A stretch of 64,000 nt of DNA, taken from NCBI RefSeq assembly GCF_000471905.2, contig NW_006499776.1, positions 2,991,065-3,055,064 on the forward strand, read 5' to 3'. Positions 11,183 through 21,785 of this stretch are shown piece after piece. How positions within the stretch are numbered: position 1 is the first letter of the stretch; each line of letters starts with the position of its first letter. The notes beneath the pieces are model-generated. The model did no database searches. It had not been told where the DNA came from and worked only from the letters and a program-made list of their open reading frames with translations. The position numbers and the translations under genes are program-made. Source of the stretch: Amborella trichopoda. Taxonomy: Eukaryota; Streptophyta; Magnoliopsida; Amborellales; Amborellaceae.

Positions 11183-11187
11183 TCAGT

Positions 11188-11205
11188 TGGTATACCTGCC
11201 CTTGC
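11188..11205 (+). other. Possible primer binding site after LTR A
   Basis: TGGTATACCTGCCC starts here, five bases after the proposed LTR end; TGGTACTCCTGCCC stands at the same distance after LTR D (52580). I cannot assign the primer tRNA, so this is tentative. If A is a 3' LTR, this flank implies retained sequence of a tandem or recombined copy. Confidence 0.35.
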
Positions 11206-11394
11206 TCTTGAGCAAGGTTCTGAGAGAGCGATCTCAAATCCTGGGTTCGCTAAAAACTGGAGATACATGCCATCAGATCATCTAGATCCGAAAGGTGAGA
11301 TCGAGACACCTAACTACACATCTCTATCTAAATTTAAGTAACTAGTTTTATAGCGATAGATCAAGGGATCTCAGCTTTGGAATCCTCTCAATTT

Positions 11395-11565
11395 CACACT
11401 GTGAATGAGTGCTTGACCACTAACGGATACTTGACCGTCGATGAAATGATAGCTGGGAAGTTGATCACCTATGAGGTGACAAATGATGGATCCTTGATAG
11501 ATGACAGATCCTTGATTGTTGACGAATACTTAACCGACGGTGGGAGCATGTAGATGGTGAATCTC
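11395..11565 (+). repeat. Degenerate short repeats (GGATCCTTGATAGATGAC-type)
   Basis: Phrases of the type GGATxCTTGAxxGxTGA recur about six times between 11395 and 11560 at irregular spacing. Nothing coding is visible; it sits between LTR A and the copia remnant. Confidence 0.45.
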
Positions 11566-11689
11566 CCTGATTGTCGGTGATTAAAAAAGAGGGTGAGAAA
11601 GATAGCGTGTATCGAATTTCATATGTATTCTAGTATCGGGAGCAGGATGATATCGCTCAATGGGAATAACTAGATCAGCTAAAATCCAA

Positions 11690-12499
11690 AGTTATAAGAT
11701 CTATTGTACTGTAGGGACTTCTACATACCCATTGATGGGGTAGAACATTAACTCAAAGATAAGATATATGATGAGTTGAAGACACTGGACCGAAAGGCTC
11801 TTAGAACTATCTAACAATGATAGGAATAAAATATGTTCCAGCATGTGTCGATGGATACATTCTCCAAGTCATTGTGGAGTGAGCTACATGACTTGTACAA
11901 GAGGAAGACTGCTTAAAATAAGGCCTTCTTGATCTAGAAACTTGTGAACGTCATGTTCAGGGCTAGGAAATCTGTTGCACAGCACCTAAATGAGGTGCAA
12001 GGCATTGTTAATCAATTTGCAACAATAAAGGTGCTCTTGAAAGATGAGTTACAACCTCTATTTTTGCTCAGTCTACTACCAAACAGTTGGGAGACCTTGA
12101 TAGTCTCTGTGAGTAACTCAGTACAGGATGGGATAGTGGCCATGAGTTAGGTCACTAGCAGCCTGCTAGATAACAAGGTGAGGAGAAAATCCTCTAACAC
12201 ATCGAACTCGCAAGCCCTTGTCACAAATTGGGGAAGGTCCATAAATGCGGACCAAAAACCAATCAAATCGATCAAATGATAAAGTTGGATCAAAGACGGA
12301 AAAGGGGATCACATGTTTTCATTGTGGCAAGGAAGGGCACATCAAAAAAGAGTGTCGGAAGCTCAAGAAAGAGCAGAATATGGACAATGCCAAGAATACT
12401 GGCGGGGAAACCACTATAGTTACTGCATATTTTGGTGTGGTCGAAAACTGTGATGATGGGTACATTAATATTGCATTAGGTTCATGCAACTCGGACTGA
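11690..12499 (+). pseudogene. copia Gag with CCHC zinc knuckle
   Basis: The frame opens with a DFYIPIDG-like stretch and DELKTLDRKALRTI, typical of copia UBN2-type Gag. It continues FKxx-AQHLNEVQGIVNQFATIK and LLSLLPNSWETLIVSVSNS around 11960-12115. The zinc knuckle CFHCGKEGHIKKEC is at about 12310-12360. Stops near 11815-11830, 11915 and 12148 and a frame change break it. Gag forms the particle shell in intact relatives. Confidence 0.85.
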
Positions 12500-12922
12500 G
12501 TTGTAGAAATTGGGAGAATGCTATCCACTACCAAGTTACCAAAGCCATATTGGGGCTGAGCAGTACTCACAGCATGCTACATAATTTAGTGATCCACGCC
12601 ATTTCCTCTAGATGATCAGATACTAAAGAGAGTTTGGATAAAAAACAATATCTCTTATTCACACGTGAGGGTGTTTTAGTGCAAGGTATTGGTGCACATG
12701 CCTGAGGAACAAAGATCCAAGTTGAATGAGAAAACACTCTTATGCATCTTCTTAGGGTACTCAAATGAAGAGTTAGGCTTTAGGCTATGGTATCCTGAGT
12801 ACAGAAAGGTGATCAGGAGTAGGGATGTGGTCTTTCAAGAAGACCTTACCATTAAAGAAGAAGACCTTACCATTAAAGATGTGAAGAATACAAAAAAGAA
12901 ACGAATCTTCAATGACTCATAA
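12500..12922 (+). pseudogene. copia integrase C-terminal fragment
   Basis: RMLSTTKLPKPYWG near 12510-12555 corresponds to the integrase segment after the catalytic core. VHMPEEQRSKLNEKT and CIFLGYSNEELGFRLW (12690-12790) follow, ending in VIRSRDVVFQED. Gag runs directly into this, so the protease and most of the catalytic core have been deleted. The DLTIKEE unit is duplicated at about 12840-12875. Confidence 0.8.
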
Positions 12923-13379
12923 CCGGCCATAGGTCTCCCACTGTTGTACATAAAGAAGGGGGAGAAGTGAAACAAGAGGATGGGTCTCAAGAGTATGACA
13001 TGCCAATTCTAGGTAATGTGGAATAAGGGGTGCAACATGTTCAAGAAGTGTTATCTACTATTAAACTGAGAATATCCTTTTAAGGACACAAATGATCTAC
13101 TAAATACCCCTCATTAAAGTATATCCCTTACACTGAAAGGGGTAGACTAGAAAGCTACCAGGAAGTCAAGGCCGACAAACATAGAAGGGTGTGGGTTAAA
13201 ACCATACAAAAAGAGAAATAATCCTTGCATAAGAATCACAATATGACCTGGTAATGTTACCTAAATGAAAGAAAGCACGGGAGTTAAGTGCTGAGCACAG
13301 CCCTTTAACTGAAAAGAATAAGTAAGACATGCAACAAGTACCCTATGGATCGGTTGTAGAAATTTTGATGTATGTCATG

Positions 13380-13720
13380 ATGTGCATGATGTCATATTAG
13401 GCATACGCAGTTGGTGTAGCGAATAGATTTATCGCTAATCCTAGCAAGGAACACTGGGCAACAATCCATTCGATATTCAAATATCTCAAAGAAGCATCCA
13501 AAGTGTTTGTACTTTGGGGGAGGTAAACCTGCATTACAAGGGTACACAGATGAAGACATGGCTGGAGAACTAGACACCAAGAAGTCAATCTCAGGATACC
13601 TAATTACTTTTATAAGGGAGTTGTTTCATGGCAGTCCATGCTGCAGAATGGTGAGAAAATATTGCGACAGGGGAAAATCCATATCGATAGCAGTATGTCA
13701 AATATGATGTCGAATACCAT
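13380..13720 (+). pseudogene. copia RNase H fragment
   Basis: YAVGVANRFIANPSKEHWATI and FKYLKEASKVF (13400-13515) correspond to the connection before RNase H. In shifted frames come RNase H pieces matching GYTDEDMAGELDTKKSISGY (13537-13600) and the WQS segment. At least two frame changes are needed, so this is a dead fragment. RT motifs between 12922 and 13380 are not recognisable. Confidence 0.75.
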
Positions 13721-13817
13721 GTCCAGAGACAAGCAAGAACTGTGCAGAAGCATGGCTGACAGGGGAATCATCTGAGCACCTGGCTCATCTATAAATGAAA
13801 ACCTCCCTCCTGAGACT

Positions 13818-13829
13818 GGAAAGGGAGAT
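13818..13829 (+). other. Polypurine tract of copia remnant
   Basis: GGAAAGGGAGAT stands directly before the TGTTGGGCATCC start of the LTR. Confidence 0.7.
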
Positions 13830-14230
13830 TGTTGGGCATCCCGCCCCATGAGGGAGGGGCACCAATGGTGTTCTCCATTTGTGGGGGCTTCTCATTGAGA
13901 GTCAAAAGGATGACTTGTTGACCAAGCCATCATTTCATACAAATAAGATCTCACGTGATGGTTTTGGACAGAGATATCCTCTTATCTTTTAGTTGAAAAT
14001 GGATAGAGATGAGCCATCTTTTAGGAGGTTATGGGAAACTCATCTCATTGGCCCATATAAAGCCGATAATGTGAGGGGCTTCGGCACTCTCTTAGTTGGT
14101 TGTGGCTTGGGCGCTCTCTTGGTTAGTTGTCTCTCCCCACCTTGGGCTACTTCTTCGGGCGTATCTCTCTTGGTATATCATAGATACAAACATCTTTCCT
14201 GAATCTTCGATGTTTGATCTCCCTGGGCCT
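13830..14230 (+). repeat. 3' LTR of copia remnant
   Basis: It starts TGTTGGGCATCCCG, contains a TATA box CATATAAAG at 14054-14062, and a run of direct repeats around TTGGTTGTGGCTTGGGCGCTCTC (14095-14125, given here in part). The end is uncertain (14200-14450) because no second LTR is present. Confidence 0.65.
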
Positions 14231-14459
14231 TTTCCGGAAATTTCAACACCAAAGAAAGTTTAAAGAGATGGTGGGCTTCAGATAATGCTCAACATTGAGT
14301 CACTAGACTCTCGTCTGGTCAACCTAGAGGGATTAGGAACATCTCGTATTAAGGCAAGACTCTCGTATTAACCAAGATGAGTTGACTGAGCAGACATTAA
14401 CCTTCTACTTCTTGTGATTATTGTGAATCACTTACTCCTCTCTGTCATTCTGATTTGAC

Positions 14460-17400
14460 TTTTTTGGGCAATTCACCAAAAGTCATTCTACTCTTCCCCC
14501 TCCATCCGATCAAGTTACTCCTATTCTCGTCCCTCGCTTTCATGGCCGGAACACTCGCTTCCCTCTCCCAACAAGAGTCAAACCCTTGTGTCAAAAGTTT
14601 TAGAGAGAGAAAGTTAATATTTTTTTTTAGAGAGAAAAATAAAAAAACAAAAGCCTATGAGAGAGAAGAACATTAGAGAGATCCAATAGTAATAATAATA
14701 ATTCTGGTAGTAACATCTTTTATAGAAGAGGTGTTGAAACTTGATGAGAAGATTTTGAAAAGCATTATTCTACCAAATATTCGGCTTCTGCAGTCTTCTA
14801 CCATGTAGAGGCATAAGACGATCAAAATACAGATAATATATGCCTTATGTAGCACCCAATCCAAAGATTTAGGGATGAGATAAATGTGGAAGGTCTGCCA
14901 CGAAGGTGGATCGTCAAGTTTGACTTTCAAAACGCTTGACTTTGAAAAAAATTTAGAACTTATCTTGGACTAAACTTGATTGACTATTGAAATCTTGATC
15001 TAATGCGTTGGTTGCACCACCCCAGATCTTGTACTATATCTCAAGAAATTTGGGACTTAGATTACCTTCCAAAACATAGTTTGGGTTTATAGAACTCTCT
15101 AGATTTCTTCCAATTCCAAATGTATTGTTTTCAAAACTAAATGTTTTTTTTTTTGGGTAATTCATAGGGAAAGACTAGACCTTACCCGTTTTTTTCCAAT
15201 AGTTTAAGAGTTAGTTTTTTTAAAGAACGTGATGACTACAGTCTAGAATGTGGAGGTGCTACCAAGTTCTAGAATCTTCTCCATGATTTCTGGAATTAGA
15301 TCTTCCATATTTTGAAAAGGGTCTCCAATTTGAACTAGTGGAAACCTTCTTTAAGCTGACCGTAATTTGATCAATTTAAGATCAAATCTTGTTCACATTT
15401 GGTTAAATAATTATGGAATCTTCTCTAGGGTCTCTAGATCATTCTGGAATGACCCATCCTCAATTCATCATCAAAAAATATCTGATCTAATGGCTCATTG
15501 TTACCCTACAAACCAAAACATAAGGCTCGCAGTGAACTTTTTGGAATCAAATTAAGACCAGTCCAATCGCCAAGATATTTTCTCCTTAGTGCTTTTTGGA
15601 GTAGGAGAAATGTACATACAAAGAATCATCACAAAGGGCGAGTGAGCTGTAAATGGGTCGTGTCAGGTTCATTGAACCTAACTAAAAGCGTCAACCAAAT
15701 TGTGAGAAACTTCATTCACATCCTATCCAAGTCGCATAAAACAAAGTCACATATGATTACCAAATTTGGATGTATTTAAGTATGATTTGAACACCCATCA
15801 AAGCTTCGCTGCGAAGATTCTGGGTCTTATACTGGCTTGCAGCAAGCGTCTGGACCATCCATAAATCCCTCTTAACCAAATTCGATCTGACTTGGTAGAA
15901 AACCAAGTGTAGAGACGGCACATAAAGATTTGGCGATGTTATTGGTGTTTTTTACTTCCAAGGTTTTATGCAAATTTTATCTTTCTTCTTTGCACATCTA
16001 TCCATAAATACCGAGTTTATTGTGGTTTTTTTTTGTCGATAGATTGAAGGGGACATCATCACGGTCGTTTTGCACTAGATACTGCACGAAATGACCTCCA
16101 CTAGAAACTGCACGAATTGAACTCCAAGCAGCCATTTTTGTACCCACTTTCAACCTTTGGCTGAGAATCTTCCCTGTACCAGATCGTGACGTTTCTTATA
16201 TGAAATCAAAGCTTTTCGAATCACGATCGCAATGCACTAATTTTTAGGTTGATTCACCCGCCAGACTTGGAGTTACGGCCCTCGGAGCACGAGGAGGTTA
16301 CCACACTATTTGTTGCATAAGCTCAAACTTTGCAAACTTCTCTCAAGAATATCTCTTGCTCTGGTTGTCGATCACGTATGTGGCCTATATCAAAAGATGG
16401 TGCTCATCGAGAAGCACGACATACCCAAATTTCAGCTTGATCCGACTTACGGATCGTGAGATTTAAGGGGATAAGTTTGCCTTTTTTTTTTCTTTTTTGG
16501 AGGAAATGTGGAAGGAATTTGCTACTTATGGTAACTGGTCCAACTGTCCAATCCTGAATAGTAAATTAACCACATATTTTTAGAAAGCGGGAGTTAGGAT
16601 TGTCCGTTTGGAGTGAAATTTGGGGTTGGAGGTTTTTCAACTTTCTGAAACCACTTGCGGGGGGTCTAGAGACCATTGAGATCAACCTCTAAGAGTTTTA
16701 CTATGGTGTACACCATATAAGAATAGAACACAATACTCCATAATCGTACATTCCTCATATCTCTTTGTAGATGTGCCCGAAATTTGAGAAATATCTCCAA
16801 GGTATTAAGGACTACTATTGTGCACTTTTTGGGGCCAAGATGATACTTCACTAGGGCTCTTCAAAATTGGGGATTAATTCTTGCAGGTGCTTTCGTAGTC
16901 TTTGGGCCGCGCCTAAAAGCCGTGGTTGCAACCGCCTTCTCTTTTATTCGCCTATGGGGTAGATGCTTAAAAAATACGCACAAACAGCATTGTATGTAGC
17001 ATCCATTCTTTCCAATCAATTTGCTTTCTCCATTTTTTTTCATCTATTCCCTCCATTTCTTTAACTAATGGTTGGGGCAGCTGCCCCAAATAAAATTAAA
17101 AAGTGCGAAGTTTAGACTATCCCTTCCATTTTATTGGTGATAGCAAACTCCCGCAGGGGTTACATTGCGAACGTGGTCACTCAGGTTGAAGAGCTACTCC
17201 AAAATATACTTTTCCATTTAAAATTTTTAACCACCAGAAAAATAAACAAATATTTTTTCAAACAAAAAATGTTCATTTTATGTTGTTGAGCACGTGCGCA
17301 ATATCCTTTTGTTTTTGAATTATAAGAGCCATATTTATAAGAAGCATATATTTTACATTATTTGAGAATAATCCTTGTTCTTTTAACATTTTTCCCATTA

Positions 17401-17770
17401 TTTTCTAATGTTTTCCTTTGTTTCCTTTTTTACCCATTACAAAATGAATACGGACCATCCCCGTTACAAATTGTTACGAATGTTATTTAAACTTTTCATT
17501 TATGTGATTGAAGAGTAAAGAATACTTGGATAGTAAAAATTTAGATCAGTATTTTAACAAAAATAGAACCGGTTCGGAGGAGAAATGGGCTTACTGTTAT
17601 TTTGGCCTCAATTCCGTTAACAACAGTATATAGGACTATACAGTATAAGACATTTTTAGTGCAAATCGCTCTTAGCCGATGGATTTGAAATTTAACTGCT
17701 CGATATGTTGCACAAATGTGAAATTAAACCGTTGAGATATTGCACAAAGTTTGATTTTCTTTTAGACCTG
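14460..17770. other. Intergenic stretch, no gene recognised
   Basis: About 3.3 kb with only short open frames in all six frames and no protein motif I recognise. Parts such as 16420-16460 read like LTR or UTR sequence of Ty3/gypsy elements, but I see no matching ends or coding parts. Confidence 0.5.
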
Positions 17771-18112
17771 GGTGTGGTTTCTATAAAGTTGCAACCTTAA
17801 AAAATCCAATTGAGGCGCACTTCCAAATTTTATCAGAACATGTAATTTTGGTGTAAAAAAATATTAAGATTATCTCAAAATCTATTTTTATATCTAATTA
17901 TAAAATGGATGGTCTTGATAATGTGTTGCAAGATGCACTATTTCTAGCATTCAAAATCGTCTTTTTTTCTATAGTCATACCACTCGTTTTCGAGATGATC
18001 AAGTAGAGGGTTTTTCAACATTTTTCAATATTAAAACAAACTTTTTTGATAGATTTTGCGATACATATGTAATTCCCCATTTTAAAGGTGCAACTTTATA
18101 TGAACTTTTTCC
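17771..18112. mobile_element. MITE, GTTGCAACCTTA family, copy 1
   Basis: The left end reads TATAAAGTTGCAACCTTAA; the right end, reverse complemented, reads TATAAAGTTGCACCTTTAA, giving a terminal inverted repeat of about 19 bp. Internal phrases (AATCCAATT, AACATGTAATTTTGGTGT, GTGTTGCAAGATGCACTATT) recur in the copies at 26995 and 28084. No coding capacity. Confidence 0.75.
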
Positions 18113-19357
18113 TCTAGACTTTGAGCGAGGTTGAAACAATTTATATTCTAAACGCTAAAACTAATTATAACCTCGTTATAATCCTATTGTAGATACCTTA
18201 CCTCAACAAATACGGTTAAAATTGGAGTTTACGCGAGTGAGTGAAAAGGAAGAATGCTTCCACGGGAACACAGAATCGTTTGACCTGTTTTGTGTTGCTC
18301 GACAAAGACGGCGCACCACGTGCACGTGCAAGCCCGCTGGACATGAATGAAAAACTGAAATTTGAGAAGGTGAAGGGGTCGTTTAAAGTGGTTTTAGTAG
18401 TTCTGGAAATGGCAGTGGGTGAAGCGGTCCTATTCCTTTGCCTTTGTAAAGTGACAACTGAAGAGGCCAAGCGGAATTTATTGTGGAGTTAAGCTAAGCT
18501 TGTTCTTCTCTCTTCTTAACGCTTTTCCTTTTCCTCCTTTGCATTCGAAATTCGTTCGCTTTTGCTTTGTATTTTGGTGCCTGGACTCACTCGCATCTTG
18601 ACTGCCCACCGACCATGACTCACGACACTTCCCTATCAAGACTTCTCTCCTTTCCTCCTCTTCTTCCTCATTTTTTTCCATTTTGGATTGCGTTACACCG
18701 AGAGATATCGGTATAGCCTATATGTTTTTTATTTTTTACTTTTAGGAAAATATCTTGCTCGGGGAAGTGAGGAGATGAAAAAATAGAAAGTAATTCCATT
18801 GAAAATTTCCATTCCACGCAATCTGAAAAGCAGAATTAATTTCATCTACTATATTTAAACTTAGTTTGTCTCCACGATATAAAAATACTTCAAAGGAAAA
18901 AAACGAAATCGCATTCTTTCTTGGTTACTGTTCTCTCTCACTATCGACATAATAATAATTCTCTCTTTTTTTTCTTTTTTTTTTTAATCTTATCTTCATA
19001 ATTTTCTTGCATACAAAAATGCTTCACTATCAATTATCAAGAAACCGCAATTCGGAAAGTGGAAACAGCCAGGATCATCAGATATGAAGACAAGCACAAT
19101 CAACATGTCTATTAGTATGTAAGACAAATGACAATACATATATCTTTACGCAAATCTAAAAGTCAAGAAACGTGATCCCAATTACTCAAAATCAGGACTC
19201 AACCGCACCAGCTTCATTGCAGTCCTCCCTCGTCACGCTTCAATTCTTACCCCACCTCTCTCTCTAAACACGCTCCTCCATTGTTTTATACATTTGTAGA
19301 GAGGAAAATGACCGACAAAGTAGTAGTAGCAATTAAGCCTCAAAATAGTAGTAGTAC
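18113..19357. other. Intergenic stretch downstream of the SMR gene
   Basis: It contains pyrimidine-rich runs (18500-18680, 18960-18990) and AT-rich DNA. Open frames here (such as 18478-18681 minus) are low-complexity Glu/Lys-rich and lack homology that I recognise. It would hold the 3' UTR of the minus-strand SMR gene. Confidence 0.5.
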
Positions 19358-19696
19358 CTAACCGGCTCTTCTAATTTTAATTTTCTTCCGTGGAACAAAG
19401 ATTGAACTCAGATCTGAAGGAACAACGATCAAGAACGCCGGTTGAGGAAGCAATGCTTTTCTCTTCGGAGGAGGGCGCTTCTTCCTCGGAGGTGGTGGGC
19501 ACAGTGATGGTTCAGGGATCTTGTGCTCCTCAGAAGTCGGGGTCTTGCATTCCTCTTCTCTCTCCACTTCTGATTCGCTTTCTCTCTTTACACAGTCCCT
19601 CCCAGGTCTAGTTCTCAGCGGCGGAAGCTCTGGGAATCCATCTGCAATGGCATCCGCTCTCAAATGCGCTTCTTCTCTAACGTGGACGATCTCCAT
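19358..19696 (-). CDS. SMR-like: SIAMESE-related (SMR) cyclin-dependent kinase inhibitor
   Basis: This encodes a 112-residue protein without introns. Two hallmark blocks of the plant SIAMESE/SMR family are present: ECKTPTSEEHKIPEP around residues 48-62, and the proline/basic block CPPPPRKKRPPPKRKA around 65-80. A basic C-terminus (SIFVPRKKIKIRRAG) follows. In the family these proteins bind CDK-cyclin complexes in the nucleus and help switch cells from mitosis to endoreduplication, often under developmental or stress control. Length fits the family (about 80-130 residues). I chose the ATG at 19696 because the family starts with a short acidic N-terminus; an in-frame upstream ATG at 19762 would add 22 residues without family likeness. 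It is the only convincing host gene in the window. Confidence 0.82.
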   Translation of the reverse strand: MEIVHVREEAHLRADAIADGFPELPPLRTRPGRDCVKRESESEVEREEECKTPTSEEHKIPEPSLCPPPPRKKRPPPKRKALLPQPAFLIVVPSDLSSIFVPRKKIKIRRAG

Positions 19697-20814
19697 CGTC
19701 CTCTGAGATCTAGAATGGCAAATAGGAGAGCAAATTATATGATGAAGGTGAACGGTCGTCACGCTTGAGACGACATGGGGTTATGATGATCGGTGGTGGT
19801 AGAGAGAGAGAATTGAGTTAGTTGGGACCTGAAACTTAACCGCTTGCTCTTACCTTAAAAAACTAAGCAGAGGTTCAGAAATCGATGCTGCTCGTCTGTC
19901 TGGAAGTTGGATGTATGATAAACTACATAGAAGCGATCTAGCTTAAGAAGAGCGAACCGCCAAGAATCTTATCTACTAAACACTCTTCTACTCCACTTCT
20001 CTCTCTTTGTGGAGAAAAAGTAAAAAGAGGGAAGTGATGATAATACAGGAGTCAGGCGAGGGTGCGTATGATGGAAGCATGCAGGATGAGAGAGGGGAAT
20101 CTGTTTTTAAGGTGATTATGAATTATGGTTCGCTAAGTTTAGTTTTATTTGCTCTTTTGCTTTTGCTTCTTTTAAGACTTGGCCATTCATTACGCAGTGC
20201 CGGACTTAATTAGTGGCTTAAGTAACACACTTCTCGCTTTCTCTCCCTAAACATAGATGGTGACGTGGACACCTACTTTACCAGTTCAACATCAAACCAC
20301 TCAACCATGTTGGCGCAAGCCAAAATTAGCGATGCTCACAAATAAAGAGTCACATGCTCTCTTACTTTCTACTCTCCTTGGCTCGGCTCCCTTACCCCAG
20401 ATGAGCTTCAAAACAAGATCTGGAAAAATAATATTTTAAAGGAAGATGAAAAGTTTAATATTGCTTTATGAGTGAGTGCAACTGAGATGGATCGATCCGG
20501 GAGGGTGGTGGCAATGTGCTGTGTACGCCAAACAAACAAATCAATTTTCTTGTTTTCTCTTTTCTTTTTTTTATATATCAGTTTTGAACAACTCATGCTT
20601 GGAATATAAATATACATGTTTATATATAATTAACATTATTGGTGTTCTAAATGACTTCTATATAATTCATAATGAACACCAAAAGCATTTATATAAAATA
20701 ATAAAGAATTAAACGAGAGGATGCCATTACGATTCAACGTGTATTCCAGCCTGTGTTTCTTTCACTTTCACCTTACATGTATTAAGAGACGGGCAAGCTT
20801 TCTATGTTTCTCCT
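19697..20814. other. Upstream region of the SMR gene
   Basis: This holds the 5' UTR and promoter of the minus-strand SMR gene. A CT-rich stretch at 19982-20006 (GA-rich in the gene's direction) could be leader. A TATA-like CATATAATTTG lies on the minus strand near 19730-19745, but it is too close to the ATG to be convincing. 20560-20710 is AT-rich with no gene. Confidence 0.4.
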
Positions 20815-21785
20815 ACAAGATAAAACTTATATAATTCACCTTATCCAACAATTCATTTTGAATGGAGGGCTAAGATTTTCTCTAATCACAATGTCATATC
20901 TCTATACTATTTTATTTTTAATGTTTTTTCTACAAACTATTTTAACGCCAAATTTTGTCTGTCCAAACCTCTATTAAACTCGCACTAGCGAAAAATATAA
21001 AAAACATATTCCCAATAAAATAAAAAGACCAAATTACCCCTTGAAAGTTTCAAGAGGTATTTTGATAATTATATTTTATCAAATTTTTATATTTTTTATA
21101 GGTGTTCCCCAATGAGAAGATGGCACCTATCGAATTTCATATTCATACAATTTGTATAAAAACAACTAAAAATAAAATACTTTGAGACGTCGGATCTAAG
21201 ATCAAATGGTAAGTGGCTCTTTTGATCAAAATTGGACGGATGGACGGTAGGGGAAGCATAAATCTTCTATGGTGTACGGGAAATAAAGAAACCTTTCCCG
21301 TCAGTTGAGGGAAAGATTTCCATACTTCTCCTACATTATAGAAGATCTATGCTTCCCCTACCATCCAGCCGTCCAATTTTGATCAAGTGAGCCACTCACC
21401 ATTTGATCTTACATCCGACGCCTCAGAGTATTTTATTTTTAATTTTCTAATACAAATTATATGAATATAAAATTTGGTATGTGCCATCTTCTCATTGGGG
21501 CACAACTATAAAAAAATATTTAAAAACTTTCGATAAAATCTAATGACCAAAATACCCTTGAAACTTTTAGGGGTATTTTGGTCATTTTATTTTATTACGA
21601 GTATTTTTTATATATTTTTAACAGGTGTGAGTTTAATAGAGGATTAGACCTCAAAAAATTGGGTCAAAATATTTTATATAAAAACAATTAAAAATAAAAT
21701 AGTGTAGAGACATAATTGAGACAATCTTAACCCTCCATTCATAATGGATAGTTGGATAAAGAGAAAACATACAAGTTTTATGCTG
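20815..21785. mobile_element. ~970-bp near-perfect palindrome (foldback/MITE-type)
   Basis: The left arm 20815-21290 pairs with the right arm 21310-21785 about a centre near 21300: AATGGAGGG at 20861 pairs with CCCTCCATT ending at 21739, and GGTAGGGGAAGCAT (21246) pairs with ATGCTTCCCCTACC (21349). Arms are almost continuous with few mismatches. No coding capacity. It may be a foldback transposon or one MITE inserted in another; the ends and target duplication are not clear. Confidence 0.85.

Larger units (their letters stand above)
11670..14230 (+). mobile_element. Ty1/copia retrotransposon remnant
   Basis: Gag with CCHC knuckle, an integrase C-terminal piece, an RNase H-like piece, a polypurine tract and a 3' LTR follow in + order. 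The protease, most of the integrase core and the RT are missing, and no 5' LTR is recognisable between LTR A and gag. The order integrase before RNase H/RT is diagnostic of Ty1/copia. The right end of the LTR is not defined. Confidence 0.85.

Noticed and set aside
14680..17040. Short open frames of 60-93 residues in the 14.5-17 kb stretch
   Set aside because: All are short, without motifs or supporting context; reported only as intergenic.
18216..18681. Possible small genes of 67-84 residues
   Set aside because: No recognised motif, overlapping frames on both strands, pyrimidine-rich composition.
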